A DNA stretch of 64,000 nucleotides from Parasulfitobacter algicola (GTDB lineage Bacteria; Pseudomonadota; Alphaproteobacteria; Rhodobacterales; Rhodobacteraceae): positions 124,001 through 188,000 of the forward strand of contig NZ_JABUFE010000001.1 of NCBI RefSeq assembly GCF_013315265.1, given 5' to 3'. Both the position numbers and the translations under genes were made by a program. Below are positions 8,959-19,000 of the stretch, piece by piece. The notes under the pieces were generated by a model. That model searched no databases. It was not told the origin of the DNA and worked only from the letters and a program-made list of their open reading frames with translations. How positions within the stretch are numbered: position 1 is the stretch's first letter; each line of letters opens with the position of its first letter.

Positions 8959-9780
8959 ATGACCAAACCCTGTATTATCTGCATCGCAATCACCGGATCA
9001 GTTCCCCGCAAATCTGACAATCCTGCGGTGCCGATTACCATTGTCGAACAAGTGGAAAGCACCCATGCCGCGTTTGAGGCAGGAGCAGCGATCTGTCATG
9101 CACACGTGCGCAATGACGACGAAACGCCCAGTTCTGACCCCGAAAAATTTGCACGCCTGAAAGAGGGCATCGAAAAGCATTGCCCTGGCATGATTATTCA
9201 GTTTTCCACTGGCGGCAGATCAGGCGCCGGTAAAGAACGCGGCGGAATGCTGTCTTTGCGGCCCGATATGGCATCGCTGTCTGTGGGGTCGAATAATTTT
9301 CCCACACGGGTCTATGAAAACCCGCCCGATCTGGTTGATTGGCTGGCTGCTGAAATGCAAAAATACAGCGTGCGCCCTGAGATCGAATGCTTTGATCTAT
9401 CACATATCCATCAGGCCAGAAAAATGTTTGATGACGGTCGACTGTCGCCGTCGCCTTATGTTCAATTCGTGATGGGCGTCAAAAATGCGATGCCTGCCGA
9501 TAGGGATGTCTTTGATTACTATGTAAAAACCGTCAAGCGACTGCTGCCTGACAGTGAATGGTGCGCGGCTGGCATCGGACGACACCAAATTGAATTGAAT
9601 GACTGGGCCATTGCAGCGGGCGGACACGCACGTACCGGGCTTGAGGATAACGTTCGGATGGATCGCGCCGCACTTGCCCCATCAAATGCGGCGTTGGTTC
9701 AAAAAACGGTAGAAATCTGTGCACAACACAACCGTCCTGTTGCAACACCCGCGCAGGCAAGGCAGATTTTAGGGCTATAA
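8959..9780 (+). CDS. BKACE-family (DUF849) beta-keto acid cleavage enzyme
   Basis: The protein has 273 residues and the hallmarks of the BKACE family: 'CIAITGSVPRKSDNPAVPIT' at the N-terminus, the Zn-binding HAH motif in 'AICHAHVRNDDETPS' near residue 46, and 'GGHARTGLEDNV' near residue 220. Family members condense a beta-keto acid with acetyl-CoA to give acetoacetate and a CoA ester; the founding member is Kce of lysine fermentation. The substrate of this one cannot be read from sequence; dehydrocarnitine and other short keto acids are known in the family. It stands alone, followed by a terminator-like hairpin. Confidence 0.88.
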   Translation: MTKPCIICIAITGSVPRKSDNPAVPITIVEQVESTHAAFEAGAAICHAHVRNDDETPSSDPEKFARLKEGIEKHCPGMIIQFSTGGRSGAGKERGGMLSLRPDMASLSVGSNNFPTRVYENPPDLVDWLAAEMQKYSVRPEIECFDLSHIHQARKMFDDGRLSPSPYVQFVMGVKNAMPADRDVFDYYVKTVKRLLPDSEWCAAGIGRHQIELNDWAIAAGGHARTGLEDNVRMDRAALAPSNAALVQKTVEICAQHNRPVATPAQARQILGL

Positions 9781-9853
9781 CGCCAATTTTGGGGCTTGTG
9801 GTTGCATTCCTCTATTGCGCCCCCGGATTTGTGCCCTATTTGTGAAACACATC

Positions 9854-9883
9854 AAAGCCCTGGTCAAAAGCCGGGGCTTTTAA
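9854..9883 (+). terminator. Terminator hairpin after the BKACE gene
   Basis: A 10-bp stem (AAAGCCCTGG / CCGGGGCTTT, one G-U pair) with a 7-nt loop ends in TTTT. It lies 74 bp after the enzyme's stop and 51 bp before mrpA, so it insulates the antiporter operon. Confidence 0.65.
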
Positions 9884-9933
9884 GAATGTCTGACCGCAAA
9901 CATTTGCGATCAATGGAATAAACGGGGGACGGC

Positions 9934-12207
9934 ATGGGACAGGCCACAACGGATGGCCCGGCGACGAATGGGATTTGGGGCTGGTTGCCCGTTCTCATCC
10001 CACTTGCGATCTTCGGTTGGTCTTTTTCGTTTCTCGGTCCCATTTCCAACGGCGAGGTATTGCGCTTCAGCTCTGACTGGGTGCCAAGCCTTGGCATTTC
10101 GCTATCATTTTTGGTCGACGGGCTTAGCCTGACATTCACCCTGTTGATCAGCGGCATCGGTGCGCTGGTTTTGCTGTATTCCAACACATATCTGGCCGGG
10201 CATCCGCAATACGGACGGTTTTCGCTGTATCTGGTATCCTTTATGCTGGCGATGCTGGGCCTGGTGCTGTCGGATAATCTGATATCGCTGTTTGTATTTT
10301 GGGAACTGACCACGATCACATCCTATCTGCTGATCGGCTTTGACAATGAATCCGCCAAATCCCGCAGATCCGCTTTGCAGGCGCTGTTGCTAACGGGTGC
10401 AGGTGCTTTGGCCTTACTGGCTGGCCTGATCCTGTTGGGCGTCACCGCCGGAACGTTTGAGATTTCCGTGATCTTGGCCAAAGGTGACGAAATCCGTGCC
10501 CATGCGCTGTATCTGCCGATCCTGATCCTGATCCTGGCAGGCGCGTTCACCAAATCGGCGCAGGTTCCGTTTCACTTCTGGCTGCCCAACGCGATGGCAG
10601 CCCCCACGCCGGTCAGTGCGTTCCTGCATTCGGCCACGATGGTCAAGGCGGGCGTCTATCTGATGGCACGGATGCATCCAGCATTCTCGGGCACCGAGGT
10701 CTGGATGTGGACGCTGACGATTTTTGGGGCAACCACGGCCGTTTTTGCGTCTTTCCTGGCGTTGCGCCAGAATGACCTGAAACAGGCCTTGGCCTATACC
10801 ACGCTGATGGCGCTTGGAACACTAACTATGTTTTTGGGGTCTGATACGGGCTATGCGATCACGGCCTTTATCACATTCCTGATCGTCCATTCGCTTTACA
10901 AGGCCGCGTTGTTCCTGATCGTCGGTTGTATCGATCATGAAACCGGCACACGTCGGGCGGATATTTTGGGCGGATTAGGGCGCGCCATGCCCATCACCGC
11001 CGCTGCCGCTGCCCTGTCGGCAATGTCGATGGCAGGATTTCCGCCCTTTCTGGGCTTTATCGGCAAAGAACTGAAATACGCTGGGGCCATCGCTGTTACG
11101 TCAGAGCCGTTTTTTGTTGCAGGTGCTGCCCTTTTGGCCAATTCCCTGATGTTGGCAGTGGCTGGTGTCGTCGCATTCAAGCCATTCTGGCGCACAACCG
11201 GCGAACCGCTGCCCAAAACCCCGCACGAGGCCCCATGGCCCATGCTGGCAGGCCCGGTCATCTTGGCCGCTTTGGGCGCCGTTCTGGGCATTGCACCGGG
11301 GCTGATCCAAAACACGCTAATCACGCCGACGGTCGATGCAATGTTAGGTGCACCACCGACCGAGGCGAAAGAATTGAAGTTATGGGCGGGCGTGAATATT
11401 CCGCTTTTCTTAAGTATTGCGACATTTGTCCTTGGATTGGCGCTTTATGCAGTACATCCCACTTTACGCAATATTCTGGCCCGTCTGGATGATATGACCC
11501 CCAGTTTTGACCGCGGATGGGATCGCATTCTGGATGGCCTGAAAGCCTTGGCAGGATGGCAAACACGCCTGATCCAATCGGGTGTGCTGCGCCGCTATAT
11601 GTTTATAATCTTTGCGACATTCGTGGCCGTGATTGGGGCGACACTGTATTTGCGTACCGATCTGCCCACATCGTTTGAAATCGAACCGCTGGCCGCGAAA
11701 CAATGGGCTGTGATCATCCTGATGATTGCTGGTACATTGGTTACTGTTGCAACCCGTTCCCGGATCACAGCCATTGCGTCGCTTGGCGTGGTTGGCATCA
11801 CGGTTGCGCTGGTTTTCATCATGTATGGTGCACCAGACGTGGCGATCACCCAACTGTTGGTTGAAACCCTGATCGTTGTATTGGTTGCCGTTGCCATGCT
11901 GCGGTTGCCCTTTTTAGACAGGCGCGGCGAAAGTGATCATCGCCCCCTCGATGCGCTTTTGGCGATCGGGGTTGGTACGGTCACAACTATCACCATGCTG
12001 TTGGTTCTGGAACAACCGCTTGATCTACGACTGACGGAATACTTCGAAGCCACAAGTTGGCCCGAGGCATTTGGGCGCAATATCGTCAACGTCATTCTGG
12101 TTGATTTCCGCGCGTTGGACACATTTGGCGAAATCGCCGTAGTGGTGATCGCTGCCCTGTCAGCATATGCCTTGCTGCGCACCACCGCAAAGGAGGCCGG
12201 CAAATGA
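9934..12207 (+). CDS. mrpA: Mrp Na+/H+ antiporter subunit A
   Basis: The protein has 757 residues with about 20 membrane segments, homologous to complex I NuoL. The proton-channel core is clear: '[16 protein letters not shown]', '[37 protein letters not shown]' (lysine and histidine residues in membrane helices) and '[20 protein letters not shown]'. The C-terminal part (about 640-730, '[20 protein letters not shown]') is the MrpB-like/NuoJ-like extension. The complex exports Na+ in exchange for H+ and is important for pH and salt homeostasis in marine bacteria. First gene of a seven-gene operon; its stop overlaps the mrpB start by 4 bp. Confidence 0.95.
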   Translation: MGQATTDGPATNGIWGWLPVLIPLAIFGWSFSFLGPISNGEVLRFSSDWVPSLGISLSFLVDGLSLTFTLLISGIGALVLLYSNTYLAGHPQYGRFSLYLVSFMLAMLGLVLSDNLISLFVFWELTTITSYLLIGFDNESAKSRRSALQALLLTGAGALALLAGLILLGVTAGTFEISVILAKGDEIRAHALYLPILILILAGAFTKSAQVPFHFWLPNAMAAPTPVSAFLHSATMVKAGVYLMARMHPAFSGTEVWMWTLTIFGATTAVFASFLALRQNDLKQALAYTTLMALGTLTMFLGSDTGYAITAFITFLIVHSLYKAALFLIVGCIDHETGTRRADILGGLGRAMPITAAAAALSAMSMAGFPPFLGFIGKELKYAGAIAVTSEPFFVAGAALLANSLMLAVAGVVAFKPFWRTTGEPLPKTPHEAPWPMLAGPVILAALGAVLGIAPGLIQNTLITPTVDAMLGAPPTEAKELKLWAGVNIPLFLSIATFVLGLALYAVHPTLRNILARLDDMTPSFDRGWDRILDGLKALAGWQTRLIQSGVLRRYMFIIFATFVAVIGATLYLRTDLPTSFEIEPLAAKQWAVIILMIAGTLVTVATRSRITAIASLGVVGITVALVFIMYGAPDVAITQLLVETLIVVLVAVAMLRLPFLDRRGESDHRPLDALLAIGVGTVTTITMLLVLEQPLDLRLTEYFEATSWPEAFGRNIVNVILVDFRALDTFGEIAVVVIAALSAYALLRTTAKEAGK

Positions 12208-12623
12208 ATTCCCTGATCCTGCGCGTGGCAACACGGTATCTGGCCGGTATTTTGCTGATATTTTCGGTCTATATGCTGCTGCGCGGTCACAATGAACCGG
12301 GTGGCGGCTTTATCGGCGGCTTGGTTGGTGCCACCGGTTTCGTCCTTTATGCATTGGCGTGCGGCACCTCCATGGCCCGCGAAGCTTTGCGTATACAGCC
12401 GCAGACACTTGCGATGATCGGTTTAGGCATTGCCTTGGTGGCGGGTCTATTTTCAATCGTGTTCAGTGACGCGCTGTTCACGGGTCAATGGTTGTTTATC
12501 GGTGCAACGGACGACGACAAAGGCTATCCTCTATCGACCATTCTGGTCTTTGATATCGGGGTTTATCTGGTGGTTTTGGGCAGCATTCTGACCATTGTTT
12601 TCGCCATGGAAGAGGAGATCTGA
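12204..12623 (+). CDS. mrpB: Mrp Na+/H+ antiporter subunit B
   Basis: A membrane protein of 139 residues with four helices and the family motif '[21 protein letters not shown]' near residue 22. It is an essential membrane subunit of the Mrp complex. The gene overlaps mrpA and is separated from mrpC by 2 bp. As A and B are separate polypeptides, this is a group 1 (seven-subunit) Mrp. Confidence 0.94.
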   Translation: MNSLILRVATRYLAGILLIFSVYMLLRGHNEPGGGFIGGLVGATGFVLYALACGTSMAREALRIQPQTLAMIGLGIALVAGLFSIVFSDALFTGQWLFIGATDDDKGYPLSTILVFDIGVYLVVLGSILTIVFAMEEEI

Positions 12624-12625
12624 GG

Positions 12626-12991
12626 GTGGAAATACTTCTGTCCATCACAGTTGGTATTTTGGTTGCGGCCGCCGTTTACCTGATGCTGGCGCGCAATGTG
12701 TTGCGATTTATCTTTGGACTGATCCTGATTTCCAATGCAGCAAACCTTGTGATCTTTACATCCGGCCGTCTGACACTGGGCGCGCCGCCATTGATCGCAG
12801 ATGGCGCATTAGCTCCTCCTGAAGGTGTGGCAAACGCATTGCCGCAAGCCTTAGTGTTAACGGCCATCGTGATCGGTTTTGGGCTTTTCGCCTTTGCATT
12901 GGTCCTGATTTTCCGCGCCTATACGACATTGGGTACCCTTTATTCGGATGATATGCGCATCGCCGAACCCCGGTCGGAGGACGCCGGGTGA
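12626..12991 (+). CDS. mrpC: Mrp Na+/H+ antiporter subunit C
   Basis: A NuoK-like protein of 121 residues with three membrane helices ('LARNVLRFIFGLILISNAAN', 'ALVLTAIVIGFGLFAFALVL'). The start is GTG at 12626, two bases after the mrpB stop. The stop overlaps the GTG start of mrpD (GTGA), consistent with coupled translation. Conserved position and length for MrpC. Confidence 0.94.
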   Translation: MEILLSITVGILVAAAVYLMLARNVLRFIFGLILISNAANLVIFTSGRLTLGAPPLIADGALAPPEGVANALPQALVLTAIVIGFGLFAFALVLIFRAYTTLGTLYSDDMRIAEPRSEDAG

Positions 12992-14487
12992 GCTGGTATC
13001 TGTCCCTTCCCATTGCGATCCCATTCCTGACGGCCATTTTCGCATTTCTTCTGCGGGCCAGCCCATATGGCCGCTGGATTAGTGTTGTTGGATCTGTTGC
13101 ATCGCTGATCTTTAGCATCATGCTAATGTCAATCGTCCTGCGCGAAGGCGTAATCGCAGGGCAGATGGGCAATTGGCCCGCGCCTTTTGGCATCACACTG
13201 GTCGCTGACTTATTAAGCGCGGTCATGGTTTTGATCACTGCCATCACCGGACTGGCTGTCGCGATCTATTCCATGGGCGAAGTCACAAAACGGATGGAAC
13301 AATTGGGCTATCACGCCCTGTTTCAAGTTCTGATTGCAGGTGTGACAGGGTCTTTCCTGACAGGCGATCTGTTCAACCTTTATGTCTGGTTTGAGGTCAT
13401 GCTGATCTCGTCCTTTGGGCTTCTGATCCTTGGGGGTCGCAAAGAGCAGATCGACGGCGGTATCAAATATGTGACGCTGAACCTGATATCGACCATCTTA
13501 TTTTTGTCAGGCATCGGACTGTTGTACGGCATCACCGGCACGCTGAACCTGGCCGATCTTAGTCTGGCTGTGGAAGATGTCGAAAACCAGGGGCTTTTGA
13601 CCGTCATCGCCGTGATGTTCATGATTGCATTTGGTGTCAAGGCCGCGGTCTTTCCGCTGTTTTTCTGGCTGCCTGCGGCATATCACACACCGGCATTTTC
13701 GGTGTCGGCTGTGTTTGCAGGCCTGCTGACCAAGGTCGGTGTCTATGCACTTATCCGGATGTTCACGCTGGTCTTTGATCATGACATCGGCTTTACGCAT
13801 ACGATCTTGTTGTGGGTGGCTGGGTTGACCATGGTCACAGGCGTTCTGGGGGCAGCCGCACAAAGCGATTTCCGCAAGATCCTGTCGTTCCACATCATCA
13901 GCCAGATCGGATATATGATCCTTGGTTTGGCCCTTTTCACGCCACTGGCCTTGATGGGTGCGGTCTTTTATCTGGTCCATCACATCGTGGTAAAAGCCAA
14001 CCTGTTCCTGATCGCAGGCGTGGCCGAAAAGATCGCTGGATCAACCGAATTGGCCAAGATCGGCGGGCTTTACAAATCGGCACCACTACTGGCAATTTTG
14101 TTCCTGATCCCTGCGTTTTCACTGGCAGGCTTCCCGCCATTATCCGGCTTTTGGGCAAAATACATCCTTGTATCGGCATCCCTTGAAGTCGAAGGCTGGA
14201 TTATTGCGGGCGTTGCATTGGCAGTTGGTCTGCTGACGATCTATTCGATGACCAAAATCTGGGGGCAGGCGTTCTGGCCCGCGCATCCAGACGGGATCCA
14301 GCCAAAGCTGTCACATTTGCCGATGTTCACACGCCTGTGCTATCTTATTCCCATTGCGGGACTGGCCACATTGACCATCATCATCGGCTTTTTCCCCGAA
14401 CCTTTCGTGCAGTTTGCCGAACGGTCGGCTGCACAACTTTTAGACCCGACAGCCTATGTCACAGCAGTTCTGGGGGAAACGCAATGA
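12988..14487 (+). CDS. mrpD: Mrp Na+/H+ antiporter subunit D
   Basis: A NuoM/N-like antiporter subunit of 499 residues with about 14 membrane helices. The proton-path region is visible in 'FNLYVWFEVMLISSFGLLIL', 'GVKAAVFPLFFWLPAAYHTP' and 'LVHHIVVKANLFLIAGVAEK'. The start is GTG overlapping the mrpC stop; the stop overlaps mrpE by 4 bp. MrpD with MrpA supplies the two ion-translocation paths. Confidence 0.95.
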   Translation: MSWYLSLPIAIPFLTAIFAFLLRASPYGRWISVVGSVASLIFSIMLMSIVLREGVIAGQMGNWPAPFGITLVADLLSAVMVLITAITGLAVAIYSMGEVTKRMEQLGYHALFQVLIAGVTGSFLTGDLFNLYVWFEVMLISSFGLLILGGRKEQIDGGIKYVTLNLISTILFLSGIGLLYGITGTLNLADLSLAVEDVENQGLLTVIAVMFMIAFGVKAAVFPLFFWLPAAYHTPAFSVSAVFAGLLTKVGVYALIRMFTLVFDHDIGFTHTILLWVAGLTMVTGVLGAAAQSDFRKILSFHIISQIGYMILGLALFTPLALMGAVFYLVHHIVVKANLFLIAGVAEKIAGSTELAKIGGLYKSAPLLAILFLIPAFSLAGFPPLSGFWAKYILVSASLEVEGWIIAGVALAVGLLTIYSMTKIWGQAFWPAHPDGIQPKLSHLPMFTRLCYLIPIAGLATLTIIIGFFPEPFVQFAERSAAQLLDPTAYVTAVLGETQ

Positions 14488-14963
14488 ATCTTCTTGGTCT
14501 GAACACGGTGCTTGCTTTCACTTGGGCTTTTTTGACCGGAAGCCTGACCATTGCATCGCTGGCTGTCGGTTTTGCGATGGGCTACGTGACGCTTTGGCTT
14601 TTGCAACCACTTTTGGGCGGGCCAAACCCCTATTTCAAAAAGGTATATTACTGGCTGCGCCTTTTGGTCATGTTCCATTATGAACTGCTTGTTTCCAGCT
14701 TGGCCGTCGTTTGGGATGTGATCACGCCCACGCAACTTAGCCAACCGGGTTTGGTGCATATGCCACTGGACGTGAAAACCGATGCAGGCATTTTTCTGGT
14801 GACAAATCTGATTTCACTAACGCCCGGCACACTAAGCCTGGATGTCAGCGACGACAGGAAAACATTGATCGTGCATGCCATGTTCACAGATGACCCCGAA
14901 GAGGTATGCCGCACTTTGAAAAACGGTATGGAACGGTGGGTCAGAGAGGCGGTCGAACTATGA
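14484..14963 (+). CDS. mrpE: Mrp Na+/H+ antiporter subunit E
   Basis: The protein has 159 residues, with two or three N-terminal membrane segments and a small cytoplasmic domain containing the family motif 'LTNLISLTPGTLSLDVSDD' (residues ~110-128). The start at 14484 overlaps the mrpD stop; a longer in-frame reading upstream lies inside mrpD and is rejected. Required for complex stability in relatives. Confidence 0.93.
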   Translation: MNLLGLNTVLAFTWAFLTGSLTIASLAVGFAMGYVTLWLLQPLLGGPNPYFKKVYYWLRLLVMFHYELLVSSLAVVWDVITPTQLSQPGLVHMPLDVKTDAGIFLVTNLISLTPGTLSLDVSDDRKTLIVHAMFTDDPEEVCRTLKNGMERWVREAVEL

Positions 14964-15280
14964 CAGCGCAAGAGTTCATGATGCTGGCGATCAATATTTC
15001 ATTCGGCATGCTGATCGTGGCGTCGGTTTTCGGATTTATCCGCTTGGTCAAGGGGCCCAGCATGCCGGATCGTGTCGTAGCCCTTGATATGATGACCGTA
15101 CTGATCGTGGCATTCTGCGGGTTGTTTTCCATCATCGCAGAAGATCGCGCCTTTCTGGATGTAGCAATTGTTCTGGCCTTGGTTGGTTTTCTGGCAACTG
15201 TTGCATTGGCCCGCTTTGCCGAAAGGCGCACAGCGCGCCGCGATCATGTCGAATTGGAAGATATTGAGGACATCGAATGA
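14960..15280 (+). CDS. mrpF: Mrp Na+/H+ antiporter subunit F
   Basis: A protein of 106 residues with three membrane helices and the conserved 'RLVKGPSMPDRVVALDMMTV' loop (about residues 28-47). The start ATG 14960 overlaps the mrpE stop by 4 bp. The acidic C-terminal tail ('ELEDIEDIE') is cytoplasmic. Confidence 0.94.
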   Translation: MTAQEFMMLAINISFGMLIVASVFGFIRLVKGPSMPDRVVALDMMTVLIVAFCGLFSIIAEDRAFLDVAIVLALVGFLATVALARFAERRTARRDHVELEDIEDIE

Positions 15281-15585
15281 TAGAAGTTCTGATCGGCTGT
15301 CTGGCCCTTGTCGGGGCTTTCTTTGCCTTTATCGCGGCCTTGGGCATCTTGCGTTTGCCCGATGTTTTGGTTCGCATGCATGCGTCAACAAAGGCAGGCA
15401 CATTGGCGTGCGGGCTGATCATGGCCGGTGCAGCGCTGTTCTTTGCGGACGCCACAGTAACATTTCGGGTGATTGCGATTGTGTTATTCTTGCTGCTGAC
15501 AGCCCCGGTGGCCGCCCATATGATTGGTCGTGCGGCCGTCAGAACAGGTGTCAAACTGCGCAATATTCACAATCAACCTGACTGA
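15277..15585 (+). CDS. mrpG: Mrp Na+/H+ antiporter subunit G
   Basis: The last subunit, 102 residues with three membrane helices, shows the family stretch 'LGILRLPDVLVRMHASTKAG' (residues ~27-46). The start overlaps mrpF by 4 bp. Its 3' end overlaps the convergent histidine-kinase gene by 13 bp, so there is no room for a conventional terminator between them. Confidence 0.94.
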   Translation: MIEVLIGCLALVGAFFAFIAALGILRLPDVLVRMHASTKAGTLACGLIMAGAALFFADATVTFRVIAIVLFLLLTAPVAAHMIGRAAVRTGVKLRNIHNQPD

Positions 15586-17783
15586 CTGCGCGCAGCGTTT
15601 TCCAGAAAATTGCGCAGATCACTAGGGTCAATTGGTTTGCTCAACAGCTTCAAGCCTGATTTCGCACACAACTGACGCAGGGCGGCGGTTCGATTGGCCG
15701 ATATAATCCGCGTTGGAATAGTGCCATAACGGGCGTGCATAAGCTGATAAAGCGCAACACCGTCCATATCATCAGTTAACTGATAATCCAAAATCAGCGC
15801 ATCCGGTTTTAGCTGAATTTCCTCAAGCAGGGTCAGGGCCGTTGGCCCGTCACGCACGTCCAGAACACTGACGTTCCATTTTTCCAACAAAAGACTCATC
15901 GCGCGACTTAGTTCGGGATCGTTTTCGACCAAAAGCACAATCAACCCTGCATCCTCCAAAGCGCTCGCCCGCGGTTTTTCGGAAAGATCGGTCTGTGAAT
16001 TATTTTTAGAATGCGTCATTGAAAGGTTTACGAAAAAGCCCGTGCCACGACCCAATTCCGACCAAAGACCCAGCGGATGGCCCAATCGACTGCACGCCCG
16101 TTCGACAATCGCCAATCCCAGACCCATGCCTTCGCTGGCGCTGGCGCGTGCATCCAGACGTTTGAATTCCTCAAAGATAACATCTTGATCCTTTTCAGCG
16201 ATACCGCATCCGGTGTCCCAAACCTCAAGTCGGGCAGACCCGCCATTGCGTCTGACGCCCACCAGAACCTTGCCTGTTTCGGTATAGCGAATAGCATTGC
16301 TGACCAGGTTTTGCACAATACGGCGCAGGAACGACGCATCGCTTTTCACCGTGATATCTGTGTGCACAAACCGCAGATCAAGACCTTTTTGCGCGGCCAT
16401 CGGTTCCAGTTCGTTTTTCAACGGCATCAGAATATCGCTTAGGGCGACAGCACCAATATCAAAGCTTGCGTGTCCTGCCTCAAGTTTGGAAATATCAAGC
16501 AACGCATCTATGATCTGTTCGATGCTGCAAAGTGCACTTTCGGCCTTGGCGATAGTACTTAGATCGCTTTCACTGCGACTGGATGCGGTCAGCGACGAAA
16601 CAAATAGCTTGGCTGCAGATAAAGGCTGCAACAGATCATGACTGGCCGCAGCGACAAACCTGGATTTTGATGCATTGGCCCGTTCCGCCGCAGACAACGC
16701 ATCTTCCAGTTCCAGCGTGCGTTCCATCACGCGCTGTTCCAGCAGTTCGTTGACCTCAAACAGCGCACGGGCCGCTTCACGTTCGGCCGTCACATCCGTA
16801 AAACTGATCACAAAGCCCTGATCCGGCATTTCCTGCGCGAAAACATCCAGGATCACGTTTGTGCTGCGATTCACCTGAAACGAAATCGGGTATCGACCCG
16901 ATTTCCGATTAACCCATGTCAGCAGTTTTTCAGGGCCAAATCCTGCCTCAAAGGTAATATCTTCCTTTAACTGCGCCAACAGCATTTCAAACTGCGCGCC
17001 CAACCGAAAACGCGCCAATGGTACAGGTAGCAGATCGCCAAGCTTTGAATTCCAACCGACCATCTGTGCATCACTGTCAAAGATACACACCCCTTGATTC
17101 AGGTGATCCAGTGTGGCGCGGATCATACGCGATTGCTTGTCGCGCAGCTTGTTACGTTCTTCGCGTTCCAGCCGCATAATGTCGGTCACATCGGTTTGCA
17201 GAATAACCGTGCCGCCATTATTCGTACGATGTTCACTGATCTGCAGCCACCTGTCCCAGATCAGCCGTACATTGAACATCACGCGGTTGTCCTGGTGCCG
17301 CTTCATGCGTCGGTTGGCCCAGTCTTGGGGTGTTTCATTGTCGGGCAAGGCCAGATATCGGCTTTCGCTGACCAGCGTCACATAATCATCAAATGGCAGA
17401 CCCGAATGCAACTTTTCAGCTATATCGTGCATATGCTGGCAAAAACGGCTGTTTGACAAAATCAGCAGATCATCTGGCCCAAACAGCGCAAAGCCTTCGT
17501 TGACGGTTTCAATTGCGTCGGTCAGGTTTGATCTGGCGGCCTCGGCCTCGGCCATGGCTTCGGCCAGTCGGGCGTTGGAATCGTGCAGCAGATCCAGTGT
17601 ACGTTCCAGATCCAACGTGCGCTGCCGTACCTGATCTTCCAATAATGCGGCGCGTTCAAACTGAGCATAGGCGACACCGCTGTCGTCAGTGTTCTGTTCA
17701 ACGCGACGCATCAAAGCAGATGCAATCTGCATCAACTTTTCATTTTGCCGTTCAAGGCTGTCAGATGGGTTTACAATCGACAT
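15573..17783 (-). CDS. Soluble hybrid histidine kinase (PAS-PAS-HisKA-HATPase-REC), NahK-like
   Basis: The protein has 736 residues and no membrane segment. Residues 1-100 are a predicted coiled coil. Two PAS domains follow (about 100-210, 'ETVNEGFALFGPDDLLILSN'; about 225-340, 'DHLNQGVCIFDSDAQMVGWN'). A second coiled coil leads to the HisKA box 'AASHDLLQPLSAAKLF' (phospho-acceptor His), and then come the N box 'NLVSNAIRYTETG' and G boxes 'DTGCGIAE' and 'GMGLGLAIVE'. A C-terminal receiver domain carries the Asp in 'LILDYQL' and the Lys in 'LLSKPIDP'. This architecture is that of NahK/ErcS'-type kinases. It is the last gene of a three-gene operon, 3 bp after the FIST gene, so the FIST protein is its likely sensory partner. 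Confidence 0.9.
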   Translation of the reverse strand: MSIVNPSDSLERQNEKLMQIASALMRRVEQNTDDSGVAYAQFERAALLEDQVRQRTLDLERTLDLLHDSNARLAEAMAEAEAARSNLTDAIETVNEGFALFGPDDLLILSNSRFCQHMHDIAEKLHSGLPFDDYVTLVSESRYLALPDNETPQDWANRRMKRHQDNRVMFNVRLIWDRWLQISEHRTNNGGTVILQTDVTDIMRLEREERNKLRDKQSRMIRATLDHLNQGVCIFDSDAQMVGWNSKLGDLLPVPLARFRLGAQFEMLLAQLKEDITFEAGFGPEKLLTWVNRKSGRYPISFQVNRSTNVILDVFAQEMPDQGFVISFTDVTAEREAARALFEVNELLEQRVMERTLELEDALSAAERANASKSRFVAAASHDLLQPLSAAKLFVSSLTASSRSESDLSTIAKAESALCSIEQIIDALLDISKLEAGHASFDIGAVALSDILMPLKNELEPMAAQKGLDLRFVHTDITVKSDASFLRRIVQNLVSNAIRYTETGKVLVGVRRNGGSARLEVWDTGCGIAEKDQDVIFEEFKRLDARASASEGMGLGLAIVERACSRLGHPLGLWSELGRGTGFFVNLSMTHSKNNSQTDLSEKPRASALEDAGLIVLLVENDPELSRAMSLLLEKWNVSVLDVRDGPTALTLLEEIQLKPDALILDYQLTDDMDGVALYQLMHARYGTIPTRIISANRTAALRQLCAKSGLKLLSKPIDPSDLRNFLENAARSQSG

Positions 17784-17786
17784 ATG

Positions 17787-18959
17787 TCATATTTCGGTGC
17801 CCGGCGGGAAAATAGCAACGCCTGTCATCGTATGATTGACATGAAGCGCGCCCCGCTGTTCCCCATAAGTCGAAAAACCGACGATCCGCTTATCATCCAG
17901 AATTTTATTCAACTCGGTCGTCATTTGCTTTTGCTGGGCCTCGATTTTGCGCAGCAAACAGTCACACGCCAAAATAGCATCAGGCACGTGATTGCCGGTA
18001 ATGCCAGTCAACGTTTCTTTGAGGTGGTCAACCATATGTTCGGGCTCTGCCAAGGTCAAAACCATACCTTCGTCAATCGCGGAAAAGAACACCAGATCCC
18101 CATCATCGGTGACACGTTGTATGGCCCGCACATGATGACTTCCCCCCAGCCGAACAACCACAGGGCTGGCGGCAAAGGTAAATGTATTCAACTGCGTCGG
18201 GTCTTTTCCCAAAATGCGGGCATATTCTGCGGCAGCTGGTTCTGCATTCAGGGTATGTACGATCCGGCGGCCCGGGTCCGCTTTGGTCACCACCATCTGC
18301 GTTGTTTTGGGCACCAGATGATCCAGACTAAAGACTTTGATCGGACACACTGTCCGGATCAGCGAAATCACCGCCGCGTTACGATGAATGGTCCCGTTAA
18401 TGGAAATAAAGGCTTTTTCAAACCGCGTCCCATCGCCAGCCGATCCGCCAAACATCGGAACAGGTCCAAGCCCCGACGCAAGGGTCGACGCCAGTTCGTC
18501 TTCCCGCAAGGATAATCCATCAATCAGCATGAACGCAAACTCATGGGGGAAATCCCTGGTCACGTCATCCATCATATGTCGGGTTTTGATCAGATTGTCG
18601 ATTTCTGCCTGATGATCCAGCGTGTCCAGATTGAAAATCGGACAACAGCGCACCTGAAAGTGATTTCGGGGAAAGGCAACCGCAACGATCTGACCATCCA
18701 GATATCCGCCAAACCCGATTTCACCTGCTGTTGTACAGGCCAGAACCTCTGACCCGTGAAAAGCACTGTTGGCTTTTTCGGTTATATCACAAAAGTCTGC
18801 CTCGGGGCTGACGAACAAACATACCAGGGCGTAATCGCCCAAACCCAACTTGGCCTGCAATGCATCAATCGGCGCGATGTGATCGCACTCAACTTGCGCA
18901 ATGCGCAGCCCACTTTTTAAAACTTCCTCCGAAGCAGATGGATTTTTGGACCCATCCAC
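17787..18959 (-). CDS. FIST-domain sensor protein (NosP-like)
   Basis: A protein of 390 residues made of FIST_N (about 35-225; 'VLACTTAGEIGFGGYL', 'MFGGSAGDGTRFEKAF') and FIST_C (about 230-375; ending 'RIVGFSTYGEQRGALHVNHT'). There is no signal peptide. FIST proteins encoded beside soluble hybrid kinases include NosP, a heme protein that binds nitric oxide and controls the kinase NahK. Heme binding here is inferred from context; I cannot point to the axial ligand with certainty, although 'GSHHVRAI' and 'VNHTMTG' offer histidines. It lies between the response regulator (41 bp upstream) and the kinase (3 bp downstream). Confidence 0.85.
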   Translation of the reverse strand: MDGSKNPSASEEVLKSGLRIAQVECDHIAPIDALQAKLGLGDYALVCLFVSPEADFCDITEKANSAFHGSEVLACTTAGEIGFGGYLDGQIVAVAFPRNHFQVRCCPIFNLDTLDHQAEIDNLIKTRHMMDDVTRDFPHEFAFMLIDGLSLREDELASTLASGLGPVPMFGGSAGDGTRFEKAFISINGTIHRNAAVISLIRTVCPIKVFSLDHLVPKTTQMVVTKADPGRRIVHTLNAEPAAAEYARILGKDPTQLNTFTFAASPVVVRLGGSHHVRAIQRVTDDGDLVFFSAIDEGMVLTLAEPEHMVDHLKETLTGITGNHVPDAILACDCLLRKIEAQQKQMTTELNKILDDKRIVGFSTYGEQRGALHVNHTMTGVAIFPPGTEI

Positions 18960-19000
18960 AGTGCGTTCCCGCTTGTTATTATTTTGTTACGATAAGGGGG